From Chelydra serpentina (lineage: Eukaryota; Chordata; Testudines; Chelydridae): a stretch of 64,000 bases of DNA. Below are positions 1 through 11,006 of this stretch, piece after piece; position 1 is the stretch's first letter; each line of letters begins with the position of its first letter. The notes under the pieces were generated by a model. It made no database searches. It was not told the DNA's origin and saw nothing but the letters and a program-made list of their open reading frames with translations. The translations under genes were made by a program, and so were the position numbers. The DNA lies in the NCBI GenBank assembly GCA_037349315.1, contig JBAIAC010000154.1, forward strand, positions 1,488,001 to 1,552,000, in the 5' to 3' direction.

Positions 1-54
1 ACATAGAGCGGGTACCTACCTTCTTCCTGGTTCTACCCCATCTCTCTCTGCACT

Positions 55-440
55 GAGCTGAGGGTGGGGGTGCACTGAGCACAGGGCTGGGGGTGCAGGT
101 TCTGGGAGGGAGTTAGGGGGCAGGAGCAGGCTGGGGGTTGGGGTGCAGGGTCTGGCCAGGAGCCAGGGTGAGGGAGGGGGATCAGGGTTGGGGCAGGAGG
201 TTGGGGTGTGGAGCACTGACCTTGGGCAGCTCCCGTTTGGTGAGAGGGTGGCAGATAAGGGTGTGAGGGGGAGGGGGGTGCAGGAGTCAGGACTGGAGTC
301 GTGGGGGGGTACAGGAGTCAGGACTGGGGGATGGGGTGTGTGAAGGGGATGGAGGAGTCAGGGCTGGGGGATGGGGGGTGTGAAGGGGGTGCAGGAGTCA
401 GGGCATGGGGTGTGGGGGGCTGGGTATGTGTCACTTTAAA
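55..440. repeat. G-rich degenerate tandem repeat
   Basis: The strand is dominated by loosely repeated G-rich phrases built around GGGGTGCAGG and GGAGTCAGG. The same phrase family recurs at 16.96-17.56 kb and 49.02-49.11 kb, and on the opposite strand at 51.0-51.44 kb. Open frames here are by-products of the low complexity. I see no gene. Confidence 0.6.
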
Positions 441-748
441 TTTGCTGTAAAAAGCTCCAGGCCTCTCGTCGAGGTGGTTTTATTTTGTCATCAAAACAGG
501 GCAGGTTTGTTGCCAGACGTGGCATTGCCGTGTGTGCACCCGACTGAGGGAGCATCGTGTGTTTTTCACACACCTGAGCAATATAATGATGCTGCAATAA
601 CTTTGTAGTGCCGACCTGGCCAAGGATTCACACACACACAGCTTGCCAGGAAAACTTCCCCTGCTCCTCTGCTTTGCAGAATCCAAACACAAGCAAAGGC
701 CCAGGTGGGGTCGGGCAGGGAGTCAGGTGTGGTTAGACTCCATGAGCA

Positions 749-822
749 GGCCCCATGGCTTAGCTGGTTAAAGCACCTGTCTTGTAAACAGGAGATCCTG
801 GGTTCGACTCCTAGTGGTGCCT
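749..822 (+). tRNA. tRNA-Thr (TGT)
   Basis: A 74-nt cloverleaf with anticodon TGT in the loop CTTGTAA, a closed CCTGT/ACAGG anticodon stem, and a T arm with loop TTCGACT. One acceptor mismatch (position 4, C against T) is visible. A run of five T about 12 nt downstream could end Pol III transcription. Sequence matches vertebrate tRNA-Thr of the TGT class. Its inverted partner is at 50535-50608. Confidence 0.85.
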
Positions 823-1334
823 TGTTGAGCGGCTTTTTGGGGCACCTGGTATTGGCTACTGTCAGAAGAGAAGATTCAGAGCTAGATGGGCCTTTGGTCT
901 AGCCCAGAATGGCTGTTTTTATGGTTTAAATTACACTCCCAGGCACTGATAACAGAGTTACTGAAAGTTTGGGAGTTAAGAGCTGATAGGTCCGTGTTCC
1001 AGTCCCCGCGCAGACGACCCCTCCCTTGGGACAGGGGCAGGTCTGACTCTCACACCAAATGCCTCATTGTCGCTGCCAGAATCTGTGGGCAGCTCATTTA
1101 GTTTCCACCCTGGGTTGAGTCCTGCTTTGTGCACCATGTCTGAGACTGAAAATCATCAATTACCCCTTGCACAAACGAATGCAGCAGGACGTGTTATGGT
1201 CCCTGCCCCAAAGCAGACAGACCAATGGGGAACTGCCAGTGAGCCCAGGGTAATACTCCACGGCCGATTTCCCTTTGTCACTTGCTAAACTCCCTCCCAA
1301 CCTCGTGGGGTCCCAGAGCCCGGCACTGAGCCTG

Positions 1335-1740
1335 AGCCGAGATGTCTACACTGCAAATTTACCACCCCACAGCCCAGCCCTGGGAGCCTGAGCTGGCACG
1401 GGACAGCCCTGGGTGTTCATTGCAGTGTGGACATAGCCTAGCGTTACGTCTACACTGCCATTAACACACCCAAGTCACTGTTCTCAAACCCTGGGTCAGC
1501 TGATCCAGGCTTGTGGGGCTTGTGCTGCAGGGCTATAAAATTACAGTGTAGACGCTTGGGCTTGAGCCCAGCCTCTGAGATCCCATGAGGGGTGAGGGTC
1601 TCCGAGGCCGGGCTCCAGCCTGAGCCAAATGTCCACACTGCAGCTTTTAGCCCCACAACCTGAGACCGAGACGTCCAAGTCAGACGATCCAGGCCAGCCG
1701 GCCGCAGGGCTTTTCTCACAGTATAGAGGCACTGAGGGAC
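1335..1740. repeat. MITE-like direct repeats with GTCTACACTGC ends
   Basis: Two or more related blocks of about 100-280 bp carry ends such as ATGTCTACACTGC and GCAGTGTGGACAT, the kind of termini seen on small non-autonomous DNA transposons in this window. A related fragment lies at 21740-21880, and the inverted copy of this block lies at 49620-50050. No coding capacity is seen. Confidence 0.45.
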
Positions 1741-1803
1741 GTGTTTGCTAGGTTTTTATGAATTTGCACCGGAAAACGTTGAGTGTTTCCATTCATTTCA
1801 GGC

Positions 1804-1926
1804 TAGGGTGACCATATGTCCTGATTTTATAGGGACCGTTCCGATTTTGGGGTCTTTTTCTTATATAGGCTCCTATTAACCCCCACCCACGTTCCGACTT
1901 TTCACATTTGCTGTCTGGTCACCCTA
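1804..1926. mobile_element. 123-bp MITE with TAGGGTGACCA termini
   Basis: The unit begins TAGGGTGACCA and ends TGGTCACCCTA, giving near-perfect terminal inverted repeats around an internal segment that is itself partly symmetrical. Full copies lie at 49430-49552 and 60828-60951 and a truncated one at 60495. If the terminal TA is the target duplication, a mariner-like mobiliser would fit, but the family is not certain. Confidence 0.7.
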
Positions 1927-2008
1927 TTTCAGGCATCCCCATTCGGTGGAACTCCTGAACGTAATGGAAATGGATATGCAAAATTTTTTGTTAAAGGATG
2001 GGGCTGTA

Positions 2009-2080
2009 AGGGGGCACTTGGATTTGAACCAAGGACCACCTGGTCTGCAGTTAAACACTCTACCACTGAGCTATACCCCC
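2009..2080 (-). tRNA. tRNA-Cys (GCA)
   Basis: A 72-nt cloverleaf with anticodon GCA in loop CTGCAGA. The acceptor stem GGGGGTA pairs with TGCCCCC, the D arm is TAGCTCAGTGGTAGAG, and the T loop is TTCAAAT. No run of four T follows within about 40 nt, so termination may be weak or read-through. This copy lies in the duplicated segment matched at 49275-49346. Confidence 0.88.
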
Positions 2081-2624
2081 ATGAGGTGTGCAGCTGATTA
2101 AACATTATATAGACGTGTAAACAGAACAGCTTACACACCCACTGACATAGCTTCTCCCACTGACGTAGCTCCCACCTCTCGGGGAGATGGATTTACTACA
2201 CGGACAGGACAGCTCTCTCCCATCCGCTTAGAGCATCTCCTCTGCCCCAGTTCAGATCCTACACCCACTGCCCCAACTCCTTCCCAGAGCCTCACCCCCT
2301 CCAACCCCCTGCCGAGTTCCCAGCAAGATGTGAGTCCGTTCCTCCCAAGTGGACGGGGTTCTTGTTCTTCTGCACATTGTCGCCCATGGAGACCAAGGAC
2401 CTGCAAATGTGAGTTCATATTATAGCTTTGTTTAATTGATGAAAACATAAACTAGACACTTGGAGGATTAGAACTGATTTCAGCTGAGGGACGTGTTTGC
2501 TAGGTTTTTATGCATTTGCACAGGGAAATGTTGAGTGTTTTCACTCATCCCTATTCAGCCGAACTCCTGAACAGAACGGAAATAGATTTGTAATTATTAT
2601 TTTTGTTAAAGGAACAGGCTTGCA

Positions 2625-2696
2625 AGGGGGCACGTGGATTTGAACCAAGGACCACTTGAGCTGTAGGCAAACACTCGACCACTGAGCTATACCCCT
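2625..2696 (-). pseudogene. tRNA-Cys-like relic with ACA anticodon
   Basis: The sequence is clearly a tRNA-Cys copy in the same kind of flank as 2009-2080, but the anticodon loop reads CTACAGC, placing ACA where GCA is expected. ACA would still read the Cys codon UGU. The first acceptor base pair is lost and the T stem has a mismatch, so it is probably a decayed copy. No T run follows. Confidence 0.65.
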
Positions 2697-2699
2697 AGG

Positions 2700-3797
2700 A
2701 GAGTGGGTGGGATGTCAGTGAACTTACCGCTCTTGAAGGACAGGCCCTGCCTCCGCGAGCTCCTTTTCCATTCACAGACCACAGTGGTTTTAAAAATGGG
2801 GTTGGATTAAACTTTATATAAACATGTAGACACCACAGCTTGCACACCCACCGACATAGCTTCTCCCACTGACATAGCTCCCGCCTCTCGGGGAGGTGGA
2901 TGAACTACACTGAGGGGAGAGCTCTCTCCCATCCGCTTAGAGCAGCTTCATTAGTTATGAATGAGTTGGAAATATCCTACTGAATGGACAGTAACGGATT
3001 TATCGAATATTGCTGCGTCTGCATTCAATAGGGGCAACTGGCCAGTGAACAGACTGTTTTGAATAACATGTACCTCAGTTCGGATGCAGCATCACTGACC
3101 CCACATTGTGACTGGCCCTAACAGGGAATTTGTTTTAACAATTTCACACGTTGCCAATTCACCCCTGCTTGGTTATACTCTAAGGGGAATGCCAATGAGC
3201 TCTTTATTGCGAATAAGTTTAGGCAACTTTCTCTCTGTTTTTTAATGTTTTCTAATGAGTTGTTATGGTAATTGCTGTATAACTCTGCTAAGCAGGACAA
3301 CAAATTTATTTAGGACATTTTGCCTTCATATTGTTTCCTGAAATTAGTTTATTCACTTTTATTTGTGTTTGGTTAAAAAGTTTAGCAATGCCATGCACAT
3401 GTGAAATGGTGTATTGTTTCTGCAATAGCCAACCCCTTAATACCATGCATTATAGTTTCAGAGACAGTTTCTACTGCCCAGTGGTCGAAATAGTGAATGT
3501 TTTGTTTTATATCTATGCTCCAAATAGATACTCCAGATTCAGATAATCTTGAAATGAAACCCATCATTCCTTTTCAATGTTGGAGTCTCCTAGTTTGAGA
3601 GATACCAGGCTCTGGAATAGTCTTTTCCCCAGTCATTAGGTTCCATGCGTGTTCCTGATATGAAAGGTACAGTTGCCGTTACAGAGTGATGAAATTGTAC
3701 CCATTTCCCAGTAATAAACATTTAAAATCACAGGCACCGGAACTCACGTTGCTTCATAATTTACGGTTGAAATAACTGGTAGATCTGGCCCAGGTAG
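2700..3797. other. No gene seen
   Basis: The first 250 bases repeat the flank of the Cys cassette (compare 2100-2230). From about 2960 to 3790 the sequence is AT-rich, with only short open frames in all frames and no motif that I recognise. Confidence 0.5.
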
Positions 3798-4292
3798 CAT
3801 AGGCGCTGACTTCAATCTGCGCCGGTGGGTGCTCGCACCCCCGGCCCCACCCAAACTCCACCCCTGGCCCCGCCCCCATTCCACCCCTTCCCCAAATCCC
3901 CACCCCCTCCCCCAGGAACGCTGCATTCCCCAACCCTCCCAGGCTTGCAAGCCTGGGAGGGAGGGAGGAGAAGCAGCCGAGGACCCACCGGCACCTCCCC
4001 ACCAGCCCCCCCGCCCCCCCGCGCCAATCTAACCTCCGTCTCCTGAGGTGCCACCGCAGCCAAGCCGCTTTTCCTGAGCTCACAGGCTTGCCGCGCTCCA
4101 GCTGTTTTTGCGGAGCAGGCGCTGGGAGCTAGGGGGGAAAGTGGCCACGCAGCGCACTCAGGGGAGCAGGCGGAGCGGAGGCGAAGGTGAGCTGGGCAGG
4201 GCGGTGGGGAGCTGCCGGTGGGTGCAGAGCACACACCAATTTTTCCCCGTGGGTGCTCCAGCCCCAGAGTACCCACGGAGTCGATGCCTATG
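3798..4292. mobile_element. Non-autonomous DNA transposon with CATAGGC termini
   Basis: A 495-bp GC-rich block is bounded by CATAGGCGCTGACTTC at the left and the complement of CATAGGCATCGACTCC at the right, imperfect terminal inverted repeats of about 16 bp. Interior phrases such as CCGGTGGGTGCT near the left end recur near the right end. It has no transposase. A 237-residue open frame on the minus strand crosses it and the tRNA-Ser gene and is not credible as a gene. Superfamily is not assigned. Confidence 0.6.
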
Positions 4293-4339
4293 CTGCCCCC
4301 TGCGATTGCAATCACTGATGTCCTGGGGACACACTTACA

Positions 4340-4640
4340 CAATGGCATGGCAGTGAGTGTGTTGTGGAAGCTGGTCTGAGGAAACAATAGGAAACGATCA
4401 CTCAGTGAGAACAGAACTAGAGTGTAGTGAGAAAATGACACAAAGCCAGTAGTTGTGGCCGAGTGGTTAAGGTGATGGACTAGAAATCCATTGGGGTTTC
4501 CCTGCACAGGTTTGAATCCTGTCAACTACGGAGGAACTTGTGGTTCTTTAGTTTCAGTACCTGAGTATCCTTGGTGTCAAGGGGAGCTCGGTCTTGTCTC
4601 ACTCTCAGGCTGTGTCCACACTACAGAGTTACGCTGCTTT
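4340..4640 (+). repeat. tRNA-Ser cassette (copy 1 of 4)
   Basis: The tRNA-Ser gene and about 110 bp on each side recur at 51610-51890 and 54490-54629 in direct orientation and at 12190-12480 inverted. The last three copies share a further 130 bp upstream that this copy has lost because the transposon at 3798-4292 adjoins it. An older tRNA-less relative is visible at about 9240-9800. Confidence 0.75.
4449..4530 (+). tRNA. tRNA-Ser (AGA)
   Basis: An 82-nt type II tRNA with a long variable arm. The acceptor GTAGTTG pairs with CAACTAC, the anticodon AGA lies in loop CTAGAAA, and the discriminator is G. The T loop reads TTTGAAT where TTCGAAT is standard, so the usually invariant C of the B box is changed, which may reduce Pol III activity. 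No four-T terminator is close downstream. Confidence 0.85.
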
Positions 4641-5117
4641 AGTTGAAGTGTTTCAATTAAACACTCTGCTCCTTGTGTCACCAGAGCGCATCCACTCTAG
4701 CAGCTCTTGCGTCGCCCCAAAGAGCAGTGCATTGTGGGTAGCTATCGCACTGTGCAACTGGCTGCAGGGGGCTTTGGGAGGGGTTTGCAATGGCTCATGG
4801 GCCGGTGCAGCATCACATGATGCAGGTTTCTCTGTCCCATTGTTCCATGGGCAGCCTACTAGATTGCCAGCTGCTTCTCCACTGAAGTGTGTGTGGCGGG
4901 GCAGAGAGTGACACTATGCAAAACAGATAAGTGTGGAACAATGACACAGCACAAAACCACACAATAGAAGCGTGTAGAGAGATAGGGCAGGGAGGGACCC
5001 CGAGAGTCAGGACCAAGTATCCCTAGGTCATCCCCGACAGGTGTTTGCATAACCCATTCTTCAAATCCTCCAATGAAGGAGATTCTGCAACTTCCCATGG
5101 AGGCCACTGCCGTGCAA

Positions 5118-5385
5118 TCGACAATGCTTGGCTTGTGATTAAGGGCCAGGCTGTGACTCAGAAAATTTGGATTCAGTTCCAAGTTTGGCCCCATTATTCT
5201 CTGTGCAAACATGGACAAATGACATCGCATCTTTGGGCCTCAGTTTCCCCGGCTGTAAAATGGGAACCACCCTCCCACACTTCATCTATTTTGCCTGTGA
5301 GCTCTTAGCATCAAGGACTCTCACTCTCACTATGAGTTGTACAACACCTGCAGAATCAGGGCCCCCATCCTTGGTCGGGGTTTCC
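5118..5385 (+). repeat. MIR/CORE-like SINE
   Basis: The segment contains the conserved MIR-type core, with GGGCCTCAGTTTCCCC followed by CTGTAAAATGGG. A degraded tRNA-like left part lies upstream. Orientation is plus. The duplicate copy is at about 42272-42540. Confidence 0.65.
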
Positions 5386-5721
5386 AAAGTGTCTGGCACA
5401 ACTGGGGCACCCACTCTCGGATGGGGTATCTGCAGGGGGATTAAAGGGCAGGGCTAACCATCACGCTTCATGACTCAAACTGCTCTGTGGCTGGGGGCTC
5501 AGGAGGGACTGTTCCCATGTAACAACGTATGGAAAGGATCATTGTGCAGTCCGTGGGGAAGGGGTTAGAGTTTCCTTTACTATTTCCGGCATTGGCCACT
5601 CCCACAGACAGGATGTCTGCTGGGGGAGGAGAAATACAAGGCTTAATGGGACCGTGGATCTGATCAGATGAGGCCGCGGGGAGGGGGGGGGATTTAACCA
5701 CCCCCAGCCCATAACCTCCAA

Positions 5722-6340
5722 TATGCAGAATCATAGAATCATAGGACTGTAAGGGACCTTGAGAGGTCATCCAGTCCAGCCCCTGCACTCATAAGTATAA
5801 TCTAGACCATCCCTGACAGGTGTTTGTCGAACCTGCTCTTAAAAACCTCCCCTGACAGAGATTCCACAACCTCCCTGGGGAATTCACTCCAGTGCTTAAC
5901 AGCCCTGACAGACAGGGAGTTTTTCCTGATGTCCAACCTAAACCACCCTTGCTGCAATTTAAGCCCTTGGTTCTTGTCCTATCCTCAGATGAAGAATAAA
6001 GTGTCCCCTCCCTCCTTGTAACAACCTTTTCTGTACTTGAAAACTGTGATCACGTCCCCTCTCGGTCATCTCTTCTCCAGACTAAACACACCCAATTGTT
6101 TTCAATCTTCCCTCACAGCTCACGTTTTCTAGACCCTTAATCATTTTTGTTGCTCTTCTCTGCACTTTCTCCAATTTGTCCCCATCTTTCCTGAAATGTG
6201 GTGCCCAGGATTGGACATAACACTCCAGCTGAGACCTAATCAGTGTGGACTCCCTCCAGAAACAAAGGACTGTGCTTAAAAAACCCAGGGAACACCTCAA
6301 AACCTCAGGAAACTGCAATATCTAAAATTTGATGGCTGCG
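5722..6340 (-). mobile_element. CR1 LINE 3' fragment
   Basis: On the minus strand the segment ends with the CR1 tail, two partial copies of ATTCTATGAT, preceded by the conserved 3' untranslated region and the end of ORF2. It is 5'-truncated and carries stops and indels. The duplicate is at 42880-43495. Confidence 0.8.
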
Positions 6341-7054
6341 TTTAATAATTTAAAAAAAGAAAAGGATGCAAATATGAGAAATTTGAGATCCACTCTCACA
6401 AATGAGAGGAAATGCCGGGTAGGCAGGTGGCAAGTAGCCCCAGCACCCGGAGTGCCGGGTGGGTGCATGGTGCAGCCCCCAGTGGCTCCAGCGCCCAGGG
6501 CACCGGCCCCCACACCCTGAGTGATCAGAGCACCAGAGGCCTGGCCCCCAGAGTTCAGAGCACTCTGAGTCGTGAGTACCAGCCCCTACCAGCCCCATGG
6601 AGTCATGGGCTGCAGGCCGCCCCCCTTAGCTCCTTTGGTATGACCCAGTATGGCCATTCTCCTGTTCTTACAAAGTGTGTGAGGGGCATTGAGGATCCAG
6701 ATGGGGATGGCAGGAGAGGGAGCTGGGTGCCAGGGGAAGTCTTGGAGAATTTGAGCTGCAGTAGCTGAACCAGGGACAATGGGGTGGGGTGGCAAATGGC
6801 GCAGGAGTCTTGCTAGTGGGGTCTAGCTGCCCAAATTCCTCCCCGTGCCGCTGGGCCCCAGTCGCCTTCAGCCACCAGGTAACCCAGGAACTAAGGCAGG
6901 AATGGGGTGAGGGAGCAAATCAAGCTGAGCAAGGCAGGAAAAAAAAATCATCTTCCCTCCATGGGCCGCTCGCAATGACGTCCTTTTTGTGTTCCATGAC
7001 TGGCAAAAACATCCCGGACAGAGAAGCAGCAGGCCAGAAAAGTGTCCTGTAGGG

Positions 7055-7127
7055 GCCAAAGTAGCTCAGTTGGGAGAGCGTTAGACTGAAGATCTAAAGG
7101 TCCCTGGTTCAATCCCAGGCTTTGGCA
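7055..7127 (+). tRNA. tRNA-Phe (GAA)
   Basis: A 73-nt cloverleaf with acceptor GCCAAAG/CTTTGGC fully paired, D arm TAGCTCAGTTGGGAGAGC, anticodon GAA in loop CTGAAGA, T loop TTCAATC, and discriminator A. It matches vertebrate tRNA-Phe. It is the only intact-looking Phe gene in the window; relics are at 8337, 44858 and 48280. Confidence 0.9.
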
Positions 7128-7199
7128 TGTTCTTTGGTCCCTTTGTGTGCAGGGGTGGGCTGTTTTCTCGAAGCGCAGTGGTAACTCTACCCACCACGA

Positions 7200-7640
7200 G
7201 TCCCTCATTTCAGGCTCCCCAGCAGGAAAAGACAGTGGGGCCTTGTGCCCACCTGGGCTTTCCTTCTTCTCTTGCTCTTTCTCAGCATGGGGAAGGAAAA
7301 GATGCTCTCCTTCAAGCTGGAGTCACAAGGGCAAGAGAAGGTTGAGGTCCTGAGCTCCGGCTCCAGCCCTTTGCTCTACCAGTTGATCTCTCGAAGGGCT
7401 GCTGCCACTTTCTCCAGGTTCGCCCAGTGGTGTGTGCCAGTGTGAGCACCAGCCAAGTGGTGGGCATTTGAAGGAAGTTTCTGTAGTGTAGTGGTTATCA
7501 CGTTTGCCTAACACGCAAAAGGTCCCTTGTTCGAAACCAGGCAGAAACATGACAGTTAACTTTTTCCCCACTCCCCTAGCTGTCCCGCAAGACACTCCTC
7601 CTTCTGCCACAGCCTGTCCTTGGAATAACCCCAACCCCAC
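7200..7640 (+). repeat. tRNA-Val cassette (copy 1 of 4)
   Basis: The tRNA-Val gene with up to 280 bp of upstream and 90 bp of downstream sequence recurs inverted at about 44290-44790 and 57500-57930, and in direct orientation at 47410-47640, where the upstream part is deleted. The cassette is a unit of the duplications. Confidence 0.7.
7477..7549 (+). tRNA. tRNA-Val (AAC)
   Basis: A 73-nt cloverleaf with acceptor GTTTCTG/CAGAAAC, D arm TAGTGTAGTGGTTATC, anticodon AAC in loop CTAACAC, and T loop TTCGAAA. One T-stem mismatch is present. A run of five T starts about 11 nt downstream and would serve as the Pol III terminator. Confidence 0.88.
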
Positions 7641-8905
7641 AGGACAGAGGGTGGTGAAATGAGCTGAGAAAGCGCCTTAGCGTCATCCGGGGAAAACTGC
7701 AGGATGTCGGCAAGTCACCTCTTGGAGCCTTGTGGCTTGGCCTCCTCTGCCCTTGGAGTTTGGCCTACAGAGCCCAGCTCTTCCCACTTGCCAAAGGAGG
7801 AAGTGAGGGGGGAATGGGGCAAAAGAGGAAGGTCGTGCTGAGGAAGGCAGGGCAGAAGCTAAGCGGCTCAGTGCGGTTAGTCGAGCGCCACCGTTCGTTC
7901 TGCCAAAGCCTGGGGAGGTGCTGTTGGCTGCTGGGAGGTAGAATCCTGTGCCTGCCCCTCGGCTTCCCAGGGGTGGCTACTTGCAGCCCAGGAGAAGCAG
8001 CGGGGTTCTGGGTGGGAGGAAAAGTAGCCGTGGGGAGTCCCAGTGGGCTCCTTCCTGGCAACATGTTTTTCTGTGTCAGGCTTGGGAGGAGCCTGTGAGC
8101 TGTGGGTGGACTTGTTCCCGTGGGAACCGCTGCTCCTGTCTCCCCGACCTGGGGGCGCCAGTGACAGCTTGGGAGGGGGCAGGTGCTGGCTTGAGTGACG
8201 GGGATCCAGGCAGCCCCAGCCTGCTCCTCCGGGGCCAAGGCCACTGCTAGTCTCCTGCCTTGTGACATCAGGATTTCAATCTCCCCAGCATGAGCTGTGG
8301 CACGTGTATTAACCCTTCTTGGGGGGCCTGGTCGCTGCCCAAGTAGCTCAGTGGGGAGTGGATGAGATTGAAGATCTGAAGGTTTCTGGCTGGATGCCAG
8401 GCCCTAGCTCACCCCTTCCCCCTGGGCCTGGCGTGCCGGGCTTTCTCCTGGGTGTGCAGCTGTGCCCTGAACTCACGAGTTTCCCTCATTTCAGAGGCAA
8501 GACATGCAGAGGGCGGGATGTGGGGCCATGTGCCCCACCTGGGTTAGCATCCCTGCTACAGCATGGGGTGCTGCCAGGCTCCCTCCCTGCACAGCAGCGG
8601 CTGGAGGGGGGAGTGGAGCGGGGCTGCCTTTGCTGCTTCCTCTCCCGGCATTGTTCACTCCTGGGAGGGGTGTTGATGGTAAGGGGGTGGGGCTGAACCC
8701 TGAAATTGTGCCCCCCCCAGCCCAAGTCTTTCAGCAGAGACCAGTCGTCTGCGCCTGGTTTCCAGCTCCTCAGCCAGTGGATAATGTGCTATTCTGTCCC
8801 GGAGCGGCCGGCCCTGACTTTCTGTCTCAGGAAGGGGAGGGAAAAGGAATCTCTTTTCAAACCCCCAGTCCCACCGCTGACCGAGGGGTGACTTTCTAAG
8901 CTCCC
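7550..8905 (+). repeat. Direct duplication downstream of tRNA-Val (copy A)
   Basis: About 1.35 kb is matched by 47500-48860 at high identity, including a tRNA-Phe relic. The copies diverge just after the phrase TTTCTAAGCTCCCGCTACAGTGG shortened here to its end, near 8925 and 48865. No protein-coding gene is evident. Confidence 0.85.
8337..8408 (+). pseudogene. tRNA-Phe relic
   Basis: The 5' half reads GCCCAAGTAGCTCAG with the loop TTGAAGA holding a GAA anticodon, clearly from tRNA-Phe. The T arm is degraded (TGGCTGGATGCCAGG lacks TTC) and the D arm has lost a base. It is unlikely to be transcribed or folded. An almost identical relic lies in the duplicate at 48280-48351. Confidence 0.7.
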
Positions 8906-8939
8906 GCTACAGTGGAGGATTTAGCGTTAGTGGAGCTCA

Positions 8940-9800
8940 GTGCACATAAAGTCCATGCAACATTCCCCATCCATCCCAGCTCTGGTATGTCTCCAGTCGC
9001 CGCTGTCCCCTGGTACCAGCAAAGGACGTTTCCCACCATCCAGGAGACGCCAGCCTGGGAGTAAAGTCAGCTTCAGGCTTCTCCCCTCTCCCTTCTTGGA
9101 AGCCAGTTCATGTTTGTACCATGAGTTACAGCAGCCGAACCCCCCGAGTCTGGCTCAATGTCACAAGGTCCCAGTGTCTCCATGGAAAACAATTTGTTAA
9201 ATCCCACATGAGTGGAGTTAAATCGGTTCTCAGCCTGAGTCCTTTGCTCTTAATCCTGAGGATATTGTCCCACCATGGGGCCATTTCCCGCCTCTCTTTC
9301 AGACAGAAGCACAATTTTCTTTGCACACACACAGGAACAGCGAGATCTGTCTCTGTCCCTTGTGCAAAGCAGGGGGGCAAATTCCCTGGACCCGTCCTCT
9401 TCTGCAATGGAACCAATGGACGAGCAGGGGGCCCTGGGCCCATCCAGCCCTGCCAGTGAGATGTTCCCTCCCCTTCTCCTTAGTGCTGCTGTTGTTATTT
9501 CATGGGGTGTCTGGGACGGGGGAAAAGCTGAGTTCACTCCAGGTGGAGGGAAAAAAGGACCCTGAAAATCTCAGGCCCTCAGGGAAAACCCAACCGCTGC
9601 TACCAGGGTCACTGAGGTGCTGGAGATCTGCACGGGACAGGGACTGTGTGAATTGTCAAGGTGGAGAATGAATAACAATCTACAGCCAGATTCACCTCAT
9701 TAACCACCGACACAGGCTAATCACGCTGCAGATAGATGGGAAACGGGGAGCGATTCTTTGCTGTTCAGCCATAGACACAGTGACCCAATTGCACCGCAGT
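8940..9800 (+). repeat. Decayed tRNA-Ser cassette flank
   Basis: From about 9240 the sequence resembles the region upstream of the Ser cassettes (54110-54480 and 51470-51600), including a phrase like AACAATCTACAGC and a stretch around GCTGTTCAGCCAT. No tRNA-Ser body remains. I see no protein-coding gene. Confidence 0.5.
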
Positions 9801-10195
9801 GAATGTGCTGGGGAAAGCTGGACTTTACAGGCAGGTGGAAATAGCAGATCCTAGAAACACCTGGAGCTCCCCATCCCACTGCTGCCACCAGGGTCAGGAG
9901 TTGAGCTGCTCACAGCCCCCCACCACCATGACTTTCCAGCAGGGGGTGGCAGCACCCCCCAATGCAGGGGAGAGGCTGAGTGTATCTCTGCACCCTGAGT
10001 CCAGGGCTCACACTCACTTTGCCCCACACATAGGATCTGGCCCTGCTGCAAAGTGACCCCAAAGAACCAGCAACCTCCAGGACAGCAGGATTGGCCTCAG
10101 AGCAGGGACTGTGTCCCCCATGCTGCTGTGAGGCCACTGGATGCTCTGGAGACAGGAGGGCTCTGAGTGTAACCCAGAGCAAACACAGCCCATCA

Positions 10196-10267
10196 GGGGA
10201 TGTAGCTCAGTGGTAGAGCGCATGCTTTGCATGTATAAGGCCCTGGGTTCAATCCCCAGCATGTCCA
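10196..10267 (+). tRNA. tRNA-Ala (TGC)
   Basis: A 72-nt cloverleaf with D arm TAGCTCAGTGGTAGAG, anticodon TGC in loop TTTGCAT, T loop TTCAATC, and discriminator A. The acceptor GGGGATG/CATGTCC has one G-G mismatch and one G-T pair. TTTT follows about 8 nt downstream. The flanks are not shared with other tRNA copies in the window. Confidence 0.85.
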
Positions 10268-11006
10268 AGTTCTCTTTTCACCCTGCTGCTTTGCTCACGC
10301 CCAGAGGGGAGGCTCCCCAGCAGTCTCCCTGCAGGAGTTTCAGTCCTGCTCAGTGAGGGGCAAGTGCCGATTGCAGGGAAGGTCTGTGGGGGTTTCTGAT
10401 CCTAAAGTCACCTGGGTACTTTTAAGATTCCCACCCGCTGTGCTGCTTGGGACGATGGTTTATGGAGAAGGGAACGGGAGGGGAAGGTCCCATCTGCACA
10501 GACTGAGCGGCCAGGAAAGGGAGGGGCAGTCAGTGCTCAGAGGGGAGAGAGGTCAGTGATTTACACCCCCCAGGGGACACTGTCTTTTCGAGGTGAGGGC
10601 AGCTGGCTTGGGATGAGCTGACGATGGATAGAAAAAGGCTGGAGTCAATGACAGATGAGACCGGAGAAGGGGAAGGGAATGGAAGCTCCACAGAAGGTCT
10701 TGGGTGCTCAGATGCCCCAGTTATAGGCACCCTGGCCTGACCTAGAGAGAGAGAAGACAAAGAGGGAACCAGCCCCCTACAGTGATCACATGGACAAGAA
10801 TCTGGATGGGAGTGGGGGGAAGGTTCCCTCTGGACAAAGGGAGCTGAAATCCCTCAGCGTCCTGGAATTGAAGCAATGCATCAAACCCTGCATGGCTGTG
10901 AGCTGAGGTTCATCAGCAGAAGGTTGGGCTGTAGAGAAACCTGCATCATATGATGCTGTACCAGCCCGTATGCCATTGCAAACCCCTCCCAAAGCACCCT
11001 GCGATA
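10268..11006. other. No gene seen; right end is inverted repeat copy
   Basis: The segment to about 10900 holds no motif that I recognise. From about 10920 to 11011 it is an inverted match to 4740-4840, which is the DNA into which the neighbouring LTR was inserted. Confidence 0.5.

Larger units (their letters stand above)
660..2160 (+). repeat. Duplicated tRNA-Thr/tRNA-Cys segment (copy A)
   Basis: This stretch is matched in inverted orientation by 49120-50710, with the same order of parts: tRNA-Thr, a fragment of a dispersed repeat, two related direct repeats, a small terminal-inverted-repeat element and tRNA-Cys. Flanks and tRNA genes are copied together, so it is a segmental duplication, not retroposition of tRNAs. 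Edges are approximate. Confidence 0.75.
4836..6900 (+). repeat. Large direct duplication (copy A)
   Basis: The segment is matched in the same orientation by 41978-44085, including a MIR-like SINE, a CR1 tail and about 700 bp beyond it. Differences are scattered point changes. Copy B starts exactly at the end of an LTR, so its left part was separated by LTR insertion. The two copies diverge at their right ends, near a phrase reading GGAATGGGGTGAGG. Confidence 0.85.

Noticed and set aside
3812..4525. 237-residue open frame on the minus strand
   Set aside because: It crosses a non-autonomous transposon and a tRNA gene, and has no recognisable domain.
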